A stretch of DNA of 64,000 nt from Selaginella moellendorffii (taxonomy: Eukaryota; Streptophyta; Lycopodiopsida; Selaginellales; Selaginellaceae), in assembly GCF_000143415.4 (NCBI RefSeq), contig NW_003314276.1, positions 879,825 to 943,824 of the forward strand, read 5' to 3'. This document shows, piece by piece, positions 33,556-46,274 of this stretch (position 1 is its first letter; every line of letters begins with the position of its first letter). The position numbers were made by a program, and so were the translations under genes. The notes under the pieces are model-generated. The model made no database searches. It had not been told where the DNA came from and saw nothing but the letters and a program-made list of their open reading frames with translations.

Positions 33556-34913
33556 TTACATTCCGAGCACCATTTTCATTTGATTCTCCCAGTGCTCCTT
33601 AACTTGCTGGACGCGTTCCACGCGTTCTTTCTTCAGTCTTTCGTCCCAATAATCCATGCATCTGTTGACACAATCGAGAAAGACTTTTTCACTTGCCCGA
33701 AATAAAAGAAACTGAAAACCAACCTGTTTCTGATCATCAAGTTCAGCTCCGTCAGGAAAACCGCGCTCAGGTACACCCCGGGCTTCACGATGGAAGTCAA
33801 AGAAAAGAAAGGAAAAGCTCACATGCTAACTGTGCATTGATAGAGTTTTTTTACCTGTCGACAAAGCGGACACTTAGCCTCCTTGGTGGCAGACTTGACG
33901 CCTTGAATAGTTGGAATGGAGGCCGCAGAACATGCACAGGTATTGCAAAAGAGATGCCCGCAGCCCAGAGCCACTGGATCAAACAGTGTTTCCTAAAAGA
34001 CAAACAAAGCTGAACCGGTGTAAAAATCGATATCATCTTACCAGACAGATCGAGCATGTAAGATCCGCTTCAAACGCTTGCGAATCGACGAGCGTACTCT
34101 GGAGAGTAGCCTTGGAATCGCCACATTCACAAGAGCAGTGTGCCAGTCCCTCGGGAGAGGATAAGTTCTCACCACTGCACGCGCTACTCTCGCCATTTTT
34201 CCCATCCTTCTTAACCTTGAGGCCATTTTCACCTTTCTCACCATCCTTTTCATCCTTGAGGTTGATGTAGAGAGCAGTTAGCTCGATCAGCCATGGGGAC
34301 TGGAGGAGCTCCGCGTGCATGGATTGCAGTCGTGTTTTAAAAGCTTGCCCTGCTATTGAGCAATGCACCTGGCCATCCAAGTAGCGAAAAAGAAGCAAGT
34401 GAGGCTCCGCGCTAGCAAAGAAATACCTTGTCATACTTCTTTAGTATCTTGCGAATGGCCATGGCGTTCATCGAGGCATAGTTTACCAAGTTTCTTCCCT
34501 GATGGATCATCGTGTCATGATCTCCGCCAAAGTTGTGCCTCATGCGCAGTAGCATCCTCTGGAACTTGGGAGAGAGGTGGAATTCCAGGAGCTGCTGTGC
34601 GCAAGATTTGAAACAGCCCACCACGGCCGAAATCTCCTTGAGCAAATTGGGGAAAAAATTCCCATCGCAGACTGGTGATAAAGAAAACAAAAGAAAACAC
34701 AATCGCGATGAGAATGTGAGCTTTACCTGGACACGCGATGGGGCCATTGCACGCGACAGACGATGGATCGCCGGCCGGTGGCGCCTTGAGGAGCTCTTGG
34801 CGGACGCAATGCTTGAGAGTCTTTTTGTGGCGCTTGAATTCCACGCACGAGCACCCCTTGAGAAGGTGTCCTTCCTTCTCCACATACTCAGTGTATCTCT
34901 TCCCAAACTTCAT
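33556..34913 (-). CDS. NLA: SPX-RING E3 ubiquitin ligase, NLA/BAH1 type
   Basis: RING-type ubiquitin ligase with an inositol-phosphate-sensing SPX domain. In Arabidopsis NLA/BAH1 degrades phosphate and nitrate transporters and acts in nitrogen/phosphate balance. Six exons: 34727-34913, 34427-34671, 34042-34368, 33855-33992, 33724-33782 and 33556-33661, joining in frame to 353 residues. The SPX domain opens with [11 protein letters not shown], then [16 protein letters not shown], and ends around [25 protein letters not shown]. The RING runs [18 protein letters not shown] and CPLC. The C-terminus has [16 protein letters not shown] and KEHWE, typical of this subfamily. Start is the ATG at 34911-34913, as SPX domains usually begin at the first residue. 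Convergent with tubulin, 155 bp apart. Confidence 0.94.
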
Positions 34914-36206
34914 AATCCAGATCCACAGGCGGCGAATTATCGAGAAAAGAAGTTGCACCGGAGAGGAGGAGAGGATCTGAGACTGCTCTACCAATGGCTC
35001 ACGCAAAGAAAACCTCTAAACCGCGAAGGCGCTGACCACGGCGCCAATACAAGCGGTCACGTCACTTTAATTTTATATTTCACTCATTAGTTTTTACGTG
35101 ATTTCTTAGTTCCTATCTTCCACCACCATCACTAAACGTTAAGTTAGACCCTTTCGTTGGAAATATTTTGTCAGGGCTATAGTTTTCTAGAATCATTTTA
35201 CTTGTTCTTATGTTAGAAGAGGCCTGTCATATGGATCTTTCACTTGGGATAGTAGCGACTCTTTCTCCTTAAGGAGCTGACTGAAACCTTTTGTTCTTGC
35301 TTGGCATTGACAAGGAGCCGATCGCAAAAAAAGGAAAGCTTAGCTTCTAGCATGATGATCTTACTCTTCCAGAGACTTCTTCCACTCGGTTGCTTGTGCT
35401 GTTCTTGCTTCCAAAGCTCCCTCCACATGATCAGGACATGGATTTGTGCCCTTGCAATGGATCCATCGAGTGATTTTCCCTGTGTCTTCCCACTAGACGG
35501 TAGAAGATTTTAACACTTAATAAAATTACACCATGTCAGATCTTCTATTATCCTAAATAATTGCCTCCATCTATTCACGTGTGGGTAAGTGGCAGGCAGC
35601 CAATTTTCTTGTAACCAAATAAGAATTTGTCACATGGCTTAGCAGTCACTATGTCAAAATACTAGTGATCCATTGTCCTCTCCAATCTTTCTGATGTTTC
35701 ATAAGTTGTCTATACATCTAATGCACCAAAAAAAGGGATATAACAAGATGCTTTATGAATCAAACTGAATTCAGTCTTAAATATTGCAAACTCAAATTGC
35801 TTGGCAGGTTAAAGCTACTAATTAGATATCACAATTTAAAGTAGTGGTGAAACTTAGTATACTTTAGAAGGTACTTTAGCTAAACAAACTTAGTCTAATA
35901 GAATATAGACCTGGATGGAATCTTCCACCTAAAAACTACTAACTAGTGGAAAGAGGGAAAGAGGGCCTAAGTGAAGTGGCAGCTCTAATCCTTCTAGTAG
36001 TGAAGTATTGATTTTTTTTTTACTAACATTTTGGGTTAGTGCAACATTAGTGATTGCTCCATGAGCAGGAGCATTAAAAAGTTTTTGTAAACAATTAAAT
36101 AAAACAACTTGAAAAATTATTTATAATAAAGGTTTAAATATAGAAGGAAAGAGTTTATGAATATGAGTGTACCATATAAACTCTATATAAAACCCTCATA
36201 ATATTT
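34914..36206. other. Intergenic, AT-rich; no gene seen
   Basis: NLA 5' flank followed by AT-rich DNA before the transposon nest. Short frames (for example 35301-35513 +) have no recognisable content. Confidence 0.55.
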
Positions 36207-36747
36207 GGAGCGCATGTGGTTTTTACCCTTTATTCTATGGTGATTTACCATAGGATAACCATAAAGTGGAACCTAAACCCTTCATGTGCCATGTGTCACA
36301 TGCCACATGCCATGTGTCCAAAGGATAGTGAAGTGGAACCTGAGTTTCAAGGCTTTGGGCCATTGAACAAAGTAATGGAGCCAAACTCCCAAGCATGGAG
36401 CTAAGGAGTGAAGGAATTAGAGCACCGAATGACTCCCGAGTGATTACCCCAAGGAGTAAAGGGACAAGAATACAAAGCAACTTAGGATAGTCTTAAAGTA
36501 TTTAGTATCCCAATGTTAAGACCATCACACAAAATGGAACCAAACAGAGTCTGGCGCTATTTTAGTATACTGATGGTCTAACATGAGGATATAGATACTC
36601 CATCAACTAGCATGGTATGGAACTTAAGCTTAGACCCAAGCCAAACACAGAACAAGGATAGGCACGCAAATAGGAGCTAGACTATGCCTCAAGTTAGTCA
36701 ATCATACCCAACCTACCCACTATCCCTACTATACATTTGGAACCCCT
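36207..36747 (-). mobile_element. Family B1 LTR fragment, reversed
   Basis: Reverse complement of about the last 540 bp of the B1 LTR (compare 7390-7933), diverged. It includes a decayed copy of the terminal hairpin near 36232 and ends at the TATAGTAGGGATAG module, before the G run. Truncated. Confidence 0.8.
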
Positions 36748-37442
36748 TATATCAATATATCATTTGAGGCTGTTAATGCTACTATGTTGGATTGAATTTT
36801 TGGTGCTGTGGGGTGTGATTATGTTGGTGTTATGCCCATCCTTGATATGTTGCCATCTCCAACTTTTGTAAGACATGATTACACAACTTATCCTATTCTC
36901 AATATTCTACCATCTTCCGTTAATGTGAAGTGTGATTGTGATATTGATTGGCAAGCTATGGATGATGCAATCTAGTTTTTAGAAGATGTTCGAGGATCAA
37001 GTTTATGGGAAGACAATGTGTACGAGCTCAAGTGGATTCCAAAGTATGATGATGAGCTTGATTATTATGAAGATATTTTTGGAGATGAAGTGAAGAGTTC
37101 ATGAGGTAGGTGTCAATCTTTCAATTTGTTATCTAATCTTTTTTCTTTTCCTTCTACCCTTTTCCAACCTTTTTTTATTTCTCGGCCACCTTCTTATGTT
37201 CCTAATATTTCTTCCTCATTTGCAGTGTTTTCTTCTTTTGACACGTCGATCATTTGTGACTCTCATGATTCTCATTCTCAGTCTAGTGTTGAGTTAAATG
37301 TTTTTTGTCCTCCTCATATTAATCTAGATGTTGAGTGTGTCCATGAAGTTGAAAATCTTGCTTTTGTTTCATTAGTAGAGTATTTGATCAGTTCTGGTGT
37401 TAAGTATTCCTCTATTCCAAGGGTTGAGTCACTTTGGCCAAA
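36748..37442 (+). pseudogene. Decayed gypsy element (family D), region upstream of RT
   Basis: AT-rich degenerate coding-like DNA. An open stretch from 37126 is Ser/Phe-rich (FPSTLFQPFFISRPPSYV). No diagnostic motif, but it leads into the family-D RT remnant after an LTR fragment. Confidence 0.4.
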
Positions 37443-37727
37443 TGTCACGAATGTGACTTTGGGTATCGAAAGTTACTTGTCAGCTAGTCCTTTTAGATAC
37501 TCTTTCCTTACTGCCATGATGGCAAGAAGTCGGTATTGCTAGTTCCCTTTATCAGCCCCTCTTGTTCAAGTGTTAGTAAATTGGACTTTGCATCTGTACT
37601 TGGCCGGATGACCATAAGGAAGGAATTCCTAAGTGTCTATTTAGCTGAGCATACTTGGCCCGGCTTGTTAGTTCTCTTTTGCTCTGTCTTGCATTAGCTT
37701 GATAAGAACCCTCGCGTATTGAGACGT
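37443..37727 (+). mobile_element. Family B LTR 5' fragment
   Basis: TGTCACGAATGTGAC start, then about 285 bp matching the 5' end of the family-B LTR, cut off after the CCTCGCGTATTGAG phrase. Confidence 0.8.
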
Positions 37728-38420
37728 ATTGTTTCTGGGTATTAGCAAGTATCAATAGCCTAGGAAGATATTCCTAAGACTGCTTTTCGAACACCATTTG
37801 GTTTGTATAAATTCTTGGTGATGCCGTTTGGTTTGAACAATGCTCTAACAACATTCCAGTGAATGATGCACGAGGTTCTTTATAATATGCTAGTAGTGAT
37901 TATTGGCTTCCTTAATAATATTTTAATCTACTCAAAGGGGACATGAGAGGAACACATCCATGATGTTCATAAAGTGTTGGATCAGTTATGAGAAGTTGAT
38001 TTAAAATTTGAAATGGTCGAAGTGTGTGTTTGGGTCCAAGGACACAACTTATCTTGGGTACTATATTTCCCTTGAGGGCTTGCAAGTTAAATCCTAACAA
38101 ACTTGTGGCTGTTCTAAAATTCTCTACTCTAAAGTGTATAAGTGATGTGCAATGCTTCATGGGCAAAGTGCAATATCTTGGTTGTTTTGATGATCATTTT
38201 TTTCATCGCACTGCACTATTGCGAACATTGTTGAAATCATCAATGTCATCTTTAATCTGGTCTATGGACTATGAGCGAACGTTTATGGATCTCAAAGAGC
38301 TATTAACAACTCTTTTAGTTTTAGTGTATCTTGACTACACTTGACTTTTCATTTTGCGTGTGAATATTTTTGATATCAGTTTTAGGGATGTGCTGATGCA
38401 AAGGAGCCTGAGTGTGCCTG
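37728..38420 (+). pseudogene. Family D gypsy reverse transcriptase remnant
   Basis: The RT block [20 protein letters not shown] is clear near 37785. The active-site box reads F-L-N-N-I-L-I-Y-S, with both catalytic aspartates changed to asparagine, fitting G-to-A decay. Several stops and shifts follow. It continues as the RNase H start at 45208-45367 and on to 50503-52140 once two insertions are discounted. Confidence 0.75.
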
Positions 38421-39338
38421 TGTGAGACACAAAATCCCTAAGCCCCAAAGTGGAGCTGGAAGGGCGCCATGTAGTAGTGGCCGAAACGAAAGCCAAATGA
38501 GCGTAACACATTTGCACTAAAAGCTTCAACTGGAAAGGTCGAGAGTGGGAGTGGAACTCCTAACAAAGTGCTCGAGGAACAAGCATGAAGCGAGCAATAA
38601 GCGAGGCTCCAAAAAGGGGACCCAAAAGGACCAACACATGACACGTGGAAGTGTCCGAGATGGAGTCCGAGATGGACCCGAGATGAACCCGAGATGAACC
38701 CGAGTTGGAGTCCGAGGTGGACCCGAGATGGAGTCTGAGATGGAGTCCGAGATGGACCTGAGATGGAGTCCGAGATGGAGTCCTAGATGGAGTCCGAGAT
38801 GGAGTCCTAGATGGAGTCCGAGATGGACCCGAGATGGAGTCCGAGGTGGAGTTCGAGATGGACCCAAGACTGGGAACGTGACCAGGACCGAGACTAGGAA
38901 CGAGACCGGGACCGAGACCGAGATCGGAACCGAGACCGAGACCGAGGCCAAGGCCGAGACCGAGCCCGAGCCCAAGTCTGAGTCCGAGTCCGAGTCCGAG
39001 TCCAAGTTCCTTTCTTCATCAGCTGGATGGATGGCCTAGTCTTTGAGAGACGGGATTGTGAGGTAGGTGGTGTTAGACCACTAGTGTGACTAAAGTGAAT
39101 AGGCAGGGCCTTAGCGTAATGGGCTGATATATTGGTGGTACCTTGGGGTGTTAGTCATGGGATTGGACACGTGGAGCACTTGGACCAAGTGCAAAGGTTG
39201 AGTCGCATGGATGCCATCCTTGGGGTTAGCAAGCCTAAGTCCTGAATTGGACTTATAGAGGTTGTGAATGAAACTCCTCCAAGTGGTCGGAGGTGCGGTT
39301 AAGTGACTAAAGTAAAATGGAAAATTTAGTCTCTTACA
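38421..39338 (+). repeat. 5' LTR, family C (918 bp)
   Basis: It has a GAGATGGACCCGAGATGGAG minisatellite at about 38650-39010 and lacks the roughly 700-bp segment with the G-run module that the 3' LTR has. Confidence 0.85.
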
Positions 39339-42300
39339 ATTTGGTATCGGAGCTGTTCCTTAGTCCAACTCTTATTGGTGGCCAAGTATATCACCACTTG
39401 TATTGGAATTGGAAAGTCCTAAGTATGGACCTATCCTCGAGGAGTAGCATGTCAAGAGGACATGGCTCTCCACTCGAGTTCATGCGTGAACTTGTGCACG
39501 ATGTAGTGCATGGAAAAGGGCCAGTAAAGGAATGACTTTGGGATCTTGGGAATAATATGAGGGTTTCCTCAGAGAGTTGAGGATGTGATCCAGATGAGCG
39601 TTTGACGCAGCAAACGGGCTAATATAGTTGTGGTAAACAACTATAGTTGGGATCACGGGGAAGATGTAGACTCCAAAACGATAAAGGAGTCACAAGATTA
39701 CCCTCATATAGTGGAGGCTGGTGCTCATAAACTTGAGACCGGAATTGATGACCGAGGGAGGTCAAATACAGAAAAGGACACAAATCCTTGAAATGGTAGC
39801 CGGGGTTACCTCTAATAAATACTGGAACAACCTAAGGAATTGGGGGGTGTACTTAGAGGATGAGTTGGTATTCTCATCACATGGACAAGTGGTCATAAGG
39901 GGCAAAAGGTTGCCCCTAGAGAACAAATCAAGTGTCGGAGTAACACTTGCAAAGATGGTCCTTGTGAGTAGGATATGAATACAAGGAATTGTATTCCAGT
40001 GAGCTAGCACCTCAAAAGTAAGACCTCATGGGTTGTCGAATTAACAATGTCCAAAAAGTTGAATGACTCCAAGAGAGTCAAGGAATAATTTTAAGGGCTT
40101 TAGGAAAGCATTTGTACTGAGGTGTGTGGTGCCCCACAAAGGATGGGGAGGATCTTGAGATCCAAGCATGAGAGCAGTGTGTATCTCATTGATGGCAGAA
40201 GGTGCCATGCTAAAGTCGTGGGAAAGAATTTCCCAGAAGAAAACAACTTTGACACAAAGTTGTGCATGAACTCTATAGTGCAGTGTTAATAGATAATTGG
40301 CATAAGAGACAACCATATTGGTTTTGGCAAAAATACTTGGACACAAGTAAGAAGTGTCATAAAGGTAGGCTCGTGGAGCTGATGGTGTGAAGACACCGAA
40401 GGTGCCAAGGTGTGCTGCCTTGAGGTTAAGCTGGCGGGTTCATGAGAACCCCTTCCAAAGGAATCCCAATGGAAATGGAAATAGCATAGCCTAAGCTGGA
40501 AGGCATGCGATTAGAGTGTGGTGACCGAGATAATGATGGAGGTGTGGAAGCACCAGCAATGAGTTGTAGGACTTGACAACTGTGAGGCAACTAAGCAAAA
40601 GGTGCAAAATAATTCATAAACTAGTAGAAGGTAACTAGACTTTTTATTGGAATAAGGAAGTTCGATATACCCTTATGGGGGATAAATTGCTTATGTTGCA
40701 ACATAGTAAGTCAATGTCGAAAAGGGAATGTTCATTGTCAGAGAGGCCATCATTGGGACACCCAAACACTCTAGAACACCAGAAGGGGGTATTTGGTGTC
40801 ATGAGGGCAATGGATAATGCCCAAGGGACAAAGTCCCTAGTGAATGAAGGATAGGAGGTGTTATCCAAATGTCCAAGGTTGTGGAGATGGGAAAAGTCTG
40901 TTTACCCAAATTGGACAAAGCCAAAGAGGGATTTTGGCAAGGCTAGTGATGAGCATATAAAGGCCCATAAGTAGCAACGGTGATCCTAGTGTGTAGGATT
41001 ATAAGGTGAGTCAAACCCGGATTGAGGAACCACTCCCTAGGCTGTCGGGTAGGTTCATCCTTATGAATACTTGCCAAGGCATGGTAGAAAGTGCAAAGCG
41101 ATCTTCCTAGTCTTGAGGAGAATAACCGAAGGAAATGTATGAGGCCAAAAGGCAAGTAGTATAGGGATAGAATCGAACCATAGGAATTGACAGGCATGAC
41201 CAAGGGTGGTTATGCAAGTTGGGAATAGAGAATCAAGTGGGTGCTCAAGCATGTTGTTACTAGCAACCGAGATGCCATGGAAAGTCTAAAGCATGGGATT
41301 GCCTATGTTAGACTATATGGTAATTGGAAAGCTAGCGAAAGGAGAGACCTTAGCAAGCTAAGGAACAGAGTTCCTTGAACATTCCCCTAGGTAAATAAGT
41401 ATCTAGTCAGCCAAGTGTAAATGGTTCATAAAACGCGCGAAATCAGAGTGGTGCAACAGAAGCGTGGTCTTGAAGCTTGCCATGAGGCGAGGCTATCAAG
41501 ATTGGGGAAGTAGTTCCCGAGTGTTCAAAAAGAGGGCTTTGAATGAAAGTCGATGGTTAAGGACTTTCATGCTTATGCATGAACCATGTTATGGTGGCTA
41601 AATGACTTGCTAAGTGAGATTGGCAAGTTGAGGGGAACAAATACCCTAGTTGAAGGAGCCAACTTCAAAGGGGTGGCCCAAGGGGACAAGCATGGAGGAG
41701 TCCATGCATGATCACAGACATGTCAAGTGAGAGGACTTGGCAGTGCGGAGGAACTAGGTTCCTAAGTTGTGATCTGTAGCGCGCTTTAAGTATAAGTTGG
41801 TGCACTAGCGTGGGGAGTCACGCCAGGCATCCTGCGTGATGCCACTCGTAGATGCATATACGGAGGTTAGGTTTGAGTCCCGACCCTCTAATGCTTGAGT
41901 TCGAGTCCCAAATCACTAAGGCGTGGTGATGGTTTGGAATATGAGGACACTCATTTTTCGATGGTCATGGACTCTCAGTGAGGAGACTGGTTTGGGCACA
42001 CTGCCAAGCGAGGATGCCTCGGAGTCGTGATGCACAGTTAGATTGCTTAGTGTGGCTCAGCAAATCTAACTTGAACACTTTGGTGCAAAGGGCACCAAGG
42101 ACATGGTGAATGAGATGGGGACACCCAGTCTTGGTTGCTATGGACCCTTGGTTGGATGGGCTGGCTTGGGTGCACCACCAAGTGTGGGGGATGCCTCTGG
42201 GGTCATGGTCAACAATTTAAAGGTCTAAAAGACCTAATACCTATTGGCAAACTTGTTAAGGTGCCAAAGTTAGATCACTAGGTGATTTTATGGCCAAAAC

Positions 42301-43370
42301 AAAACAAGGTCCTTGTGAAGTTATTTCCTAGTTCAAAGTGTTGGTTTGAACTATTGATGATGGTGTGGCTTGGTCAAAGTGACCAAGTGGGAAAAACACC
42401 TAATGGAAATGATCTGTGGCAATGCGATGGCATAGTGAGTCCAAAGAAGTAATCTCTATAAGAGACCCATGAGAGGGTCACAATGTTGGGCTAGAGATAG
42501 AGCCCACAACAGAAAATGCTAAAGAGACTTACTAGTGGTGAATACCCTCTAAACTTAGCAAAGTAAAGTCTTTGCTGTGGAACCGAAAGGATATCTCGAG
42601 AATGGAGGTAGCGATCTGATGTTGCTAGGTGCAACAATCCAGGATAGGAACAAAAGACTAATGGCTAAGAAAAGAGCGATGGGAATCATGGGAAAGAATC
42701 CAAAAGGCAAAGTTAGGCTAGGAACACTAATGTGTTGGGTGCTAACGAATTGTGGGAAAGACAATGTGTTTTCAAAGATGGATTCCTAATTGCTCCGATT
42801 TGGCGAAAGTGGAAGCTCCAAGGGAGGAGCGGTAAAGTAGCCAAATGATAGGGCCATGGACAACCCTAGCACAAAGTATGATAATTGGAACTTAATGCCC
42901 AAGGTGGCATGAAATAGAAGAGAGGATGATAGTGCCCTCAAGTAAAGAACTTCATAGGATGGGGAAGTGGAGTTGAACAATATGTGCAATGCCAGGTGTC
43001 GGAGACACCTAGGAAATTGACTTTGAGAAGTCAGAATTAAAAATTCTAAAGTGCAAGGGTTATATCGATAGAAAGTGAGACCATTCGAAAATGAGTAGTG
43101 GGATTGAGTTAGAGAAGGTGTCTCTAATAGGTTTAGTGAGAATTAAACTAATAAAAGGAGAGAACCACCATAAGTGGTCGAATGAGCCTCTAAATTGGAG
43201 AAGCTGTGCTCCTTAGAGGATGGACAAGGCATGGTGAGCCTTTGGTGTCAAACCATAGACAAATATTGGCTGGGTGCCAAGGATGGAAATGGTAATACGT
43301 GTGGGTTTTACTTTACAAAAGGGTTTACCGTTCGATGAGGACATTGAACTTCATCTATGAGTGGTGGAGT
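39339..43370 (+). other. Internal region of family C, non-coding
   Basis: 4032 bp with only short frames (below about 90 codons) and no retroviral-type motif. About 41800-42190 matches the non-coding 3' internal region of family A (16980-17230), including GTTCGAGTCCC motifs. Confidence 0.8.
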
Positions 43371-45207
43371 TGTGAGACACAAAATCCCTAAGCCCTAAAG
43401 TGGAGCTGGAAGGGCGCCATGTGGTAGTGGCTGAAGCGAAAGCCAAACGAGCGTAACACGTTTGGACTAAAAGCTCCGACTGGAAAGGTTGAGAGCGGGA
43501 GTGGAACTCCCAACAAAGTGCTCGAGGAACGAGCACGAAGCGAGCAATAAGCGAGGCTCCAAAAAAGGGACCCAAAAGGACTAACACATGACACGTGGAA
43601 GTGTCCGAGATGGAGTCCGATATGGAGTCCGAGATGGACCCGAGATGGAGTCCGAGATGGACCCGAGATGGACCCGAGTTGGAGTCCGAGGTGGACCCGA
43701 GATGGAGTCTGAGATGGAGTCCGAGATGGACCCAAGATGGAGTCCGAGATGGAGTTCGAGATGGACCCGAGATGGAGTCCGAGATGGAGTCCAAGATGGA
43801 CCCGAGATGGAGTCCGAGATGGAGTCCAAGATGGACCCGAGATGGAGTCCGAGATGGAGTCCAAGATGGACCCGAGATGGAGTCCGAGATGGAGTCTGAG
43901 ATGGACCCGAGATGGAGTCTGAGATGGACCCGAGATGGAGTCTGAGATGGACCCGAGATGGAGTCTGAGATGGACTCGAGATGGACCCGAGATGGAGTCC
44001 GAGATGGACCCGAGATGGAGTTTGAGATGGAGTCTGAGATGGACCCGAGATGGAGTCCGAGATGGACCCGAGATGGAGTCCGAAGTCGAGACCGAGATTG
44101 GGAACGAGACCGGGACCGAGACCGAGACCAAGATTGGGACCGAGACCGAGGCTGAGGCCGAGACTGAGCCCGAGCCTGAGTCCAAGTCCAAGTCCGAGTC
44201 TGAGTCTGAGTCCAAGTCCGAGTTCAAGTCTGAGAGGGTGAAAGCCCAAAGCGTTCGTCTCCCAGACCCTGGGGGGTTTGGTAAGCTCCAAAAGTATAGT
44301 AAGGGGGAGGACTGCAGTGGAGCCAGTTTGGCCAGGAAAGGCCAGTTTGGCCCAGGAAGGCTATACCCAGTGTTGGGAGATGAGCTGCCCATTGGGAAGT
44401 CCAAGACTAGAGTGAACACGGACCAACAAGCGGGGTAGTTTGGTGAAGTGTTCAAGAGCCAGCTTTAGTTCCCCCGGGAGATTGACTGGCCAATTCTCCC
44501 AGTCCAAGTGTGGGTGGCACTACCTACTTGGATACCTAGTGTGGCTCAACAGAACCTCGCTCTAAGCCCATGGCTAGAGCACTCAAAGGCAGAAGGCAAG
44601 GAGAGTACCCACGAGGCTCGCGTAGGGCCACGGTGTTCCGAAATGTTGCCCCAAAGTCCTAGACTGTGGAAAGGAAGAGGAGTAACCCTCTGGTGTGGTG
44701 ACCAAAGACACAGTCACCCAGTGAGGAAGTCCCAGAGGACAGTTGGACTTAGTGGTCGAGCCTATGGGCTTTGATCTAGTGGCAATGTTGATGAACACAG
44801 CCATGGACAGAAAGGGACTTGGTGGGGACTGGAAGAGAGATATTGGGGAAGGCTATTCCCCATGTCTATGGGCATCCTAAAGATGCTAAGGAGTGGATCT
44901 AGGATGATCACTCATGGACGGATGGCCTAGCCTTTGAGAGACGGGATTGTGATGCAGGTGGTGTTAGTCCACCGGTGTGACCAAGGTGAATGGGCATGGC
45001 CTTAGTGTAACAGGCCGATATGTCGGTGGTTCAGACACGTGGAGCACTTGGACTAAGTGCAAAGGTTGAGTGGCATGGATGCCATTCTCGAGGCTAGCAA
45101 GCCCCAAGTCCTAACTGGGATTTATGGAGGTTGTGAATGAGACTCCTCCAAGTGGTCGGAGGTGCGGTTAAGTGACCAAAGTAAAATGGAAAATTTAGTC
45201 TATTACA
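43371..45207 (+). repeat. 3' LTR, family C (1837 bp)
   Basis: Same ends as 38421-39338 but twice as long. It has an expanded minisatellite (about 43605-44235, units of 12 and 24-36 bp) and an extra segment 44238-44900 that includes GGGTGAAAGCCCAAAGCGT. Confidence 0.85.
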
Positions 45208-45367
45208 GCTTGGTTAGTGCCATCCCATTATATATATTAGCTGTACATTATAACCAATGGAGGTGAACTACTCCATGATAGAAAAAGAGTGTTTAGCAAC
45301 AGTTTGGGGTTTCAAGAAATTTCATGTATATCTATATAGTTCTTGGACATTATTAAAAAATGATCAT
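45208..45367 (+). pseudogene. Family D gypsy RNase H start, decayed
   Basis: Reads NYSMIEKECLATVWGFKKFH, the start of the RNase H domain, in frame across the insertion with 38420 and, past 45368-50502, with 50508. Confidence 0.75.
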
Positions 45368-46274
45368 TGTAGCGCACCTGAATTTGGAGCCGAACTCCAA
45401 GCCCGTTGCGCTACAAAACGAGGGTCCGATACAATCCCACGAGCACCAGCTCCCCGTATCTAGCACCTACACGCAAAATAGTGTCAGACGGAGTCTGGCA
45501 CAATTTTGGCATATCGGTGGCCTAATGCGAGGAGGAGGGTACTCCACCAACTAGAGCAGCGTGGAGCTTGGGCTTAAGCCCAAGCCAGACGCAGAACAAG
45601 GAGCGACACAGCCCAGCGGAAGCCAAACTAATGTCTCAGGTGGTCGGACATGCATTCCAACCACTATCCTTACTATACATTTGGAACCCCCCCCTTGAGG
45701 AACACACGCTTTGGGCTTTCACCCCAAGCCTCCCTTAGTACCAAAAGTTAGTCTCTGGGACAAGCTTGAAACTTACTAAATATGGAATGGCGCTAGATTG
45801 CGAATTTGGACACGGGACGAACACCATTGTGTTTGGGCCGATCCCTACATTCCGTAGATATGCCAAATGAGCTGATCTAGACACTTTCCATAAATAGCAT
45901 TTGGGATCGAAATGAGACTAACACAAAGGGCGTGATAGCGAGGGTGTTTGGCAAACACGGTAAGCTATCATCCGGCAATATTGAGGGACTAATCTCAATA
46001 CGCGAGGGTTCTTGTCACTAGCTAGTGCAAGACACTACGAGACAGGAATTCCTTACTGGGCTAAGTATGCTTAGCTAATAGCACATAGGAATTCCGTCCT
46101 TATGCTCATCCGGTCTAAGTACACTCGAAATGCCCAGTTAACTCCACTAGCACAAGAGAGGCTACTAAAGGGATCCAACTGTACCGATCTCCTGCCGTCA
46201 TGGCAGTAAGGAAAGAGTGTCCGTAAGGACTGGTCGACAAGTATCTTTCGATACCCGAAGTCACATTCACGACA
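45368..46274 (-). repeat. Family B2 LTR (3' LTR of the reversed chromovirus)
   Basis: 907 bp, reverse complement related to 58811-59731. The polypurine tract AAGGGGGGAGAG (minus strand, 46275-46286) adjoins its start. Confidence 0.9.

Larger units (their letters stand above)
38421..45207 (+). mobile_element. Non-coding LTR retrotransposon (LARD-like), family C
   Basis: 6787 bp inside the family-D RT/RNase H region. LTRs begin TGTGAGACACAAAATCCC and end TTACA (38421-39338 and 43371-45207). TTTGGTATCGGAGC follows the 5' LTR as a primer site and a GTGGTGGAGT purine tract precedes the 3' LTR. The target duplication is GCCTG/GCTTG (one mismatch). The 4.0-kb internal region has no gag or pol, so it depends on another element; its 3' internal region, purine tract and primer site match family A. 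Confidence 0.88.

Noticed and set aside
38640-39010. Possible CRISPR-like array
   Set aside because: Units are short, degenerate and without unique spacers; it is a minisatellite inside a plant LTR.
43388-44455. Long minus-strand frame of 355 codons, Pro/Ser/Leu/His-rich, and several plus-strand Glu/Met/Trp/Arg-rich frames
   Set aside because: They lie over the GAGATGGACCCGAGATGGAG minisatellite and nearby LTR sequence; the repeat is open in several frames on both strands, with no protein-family motif.
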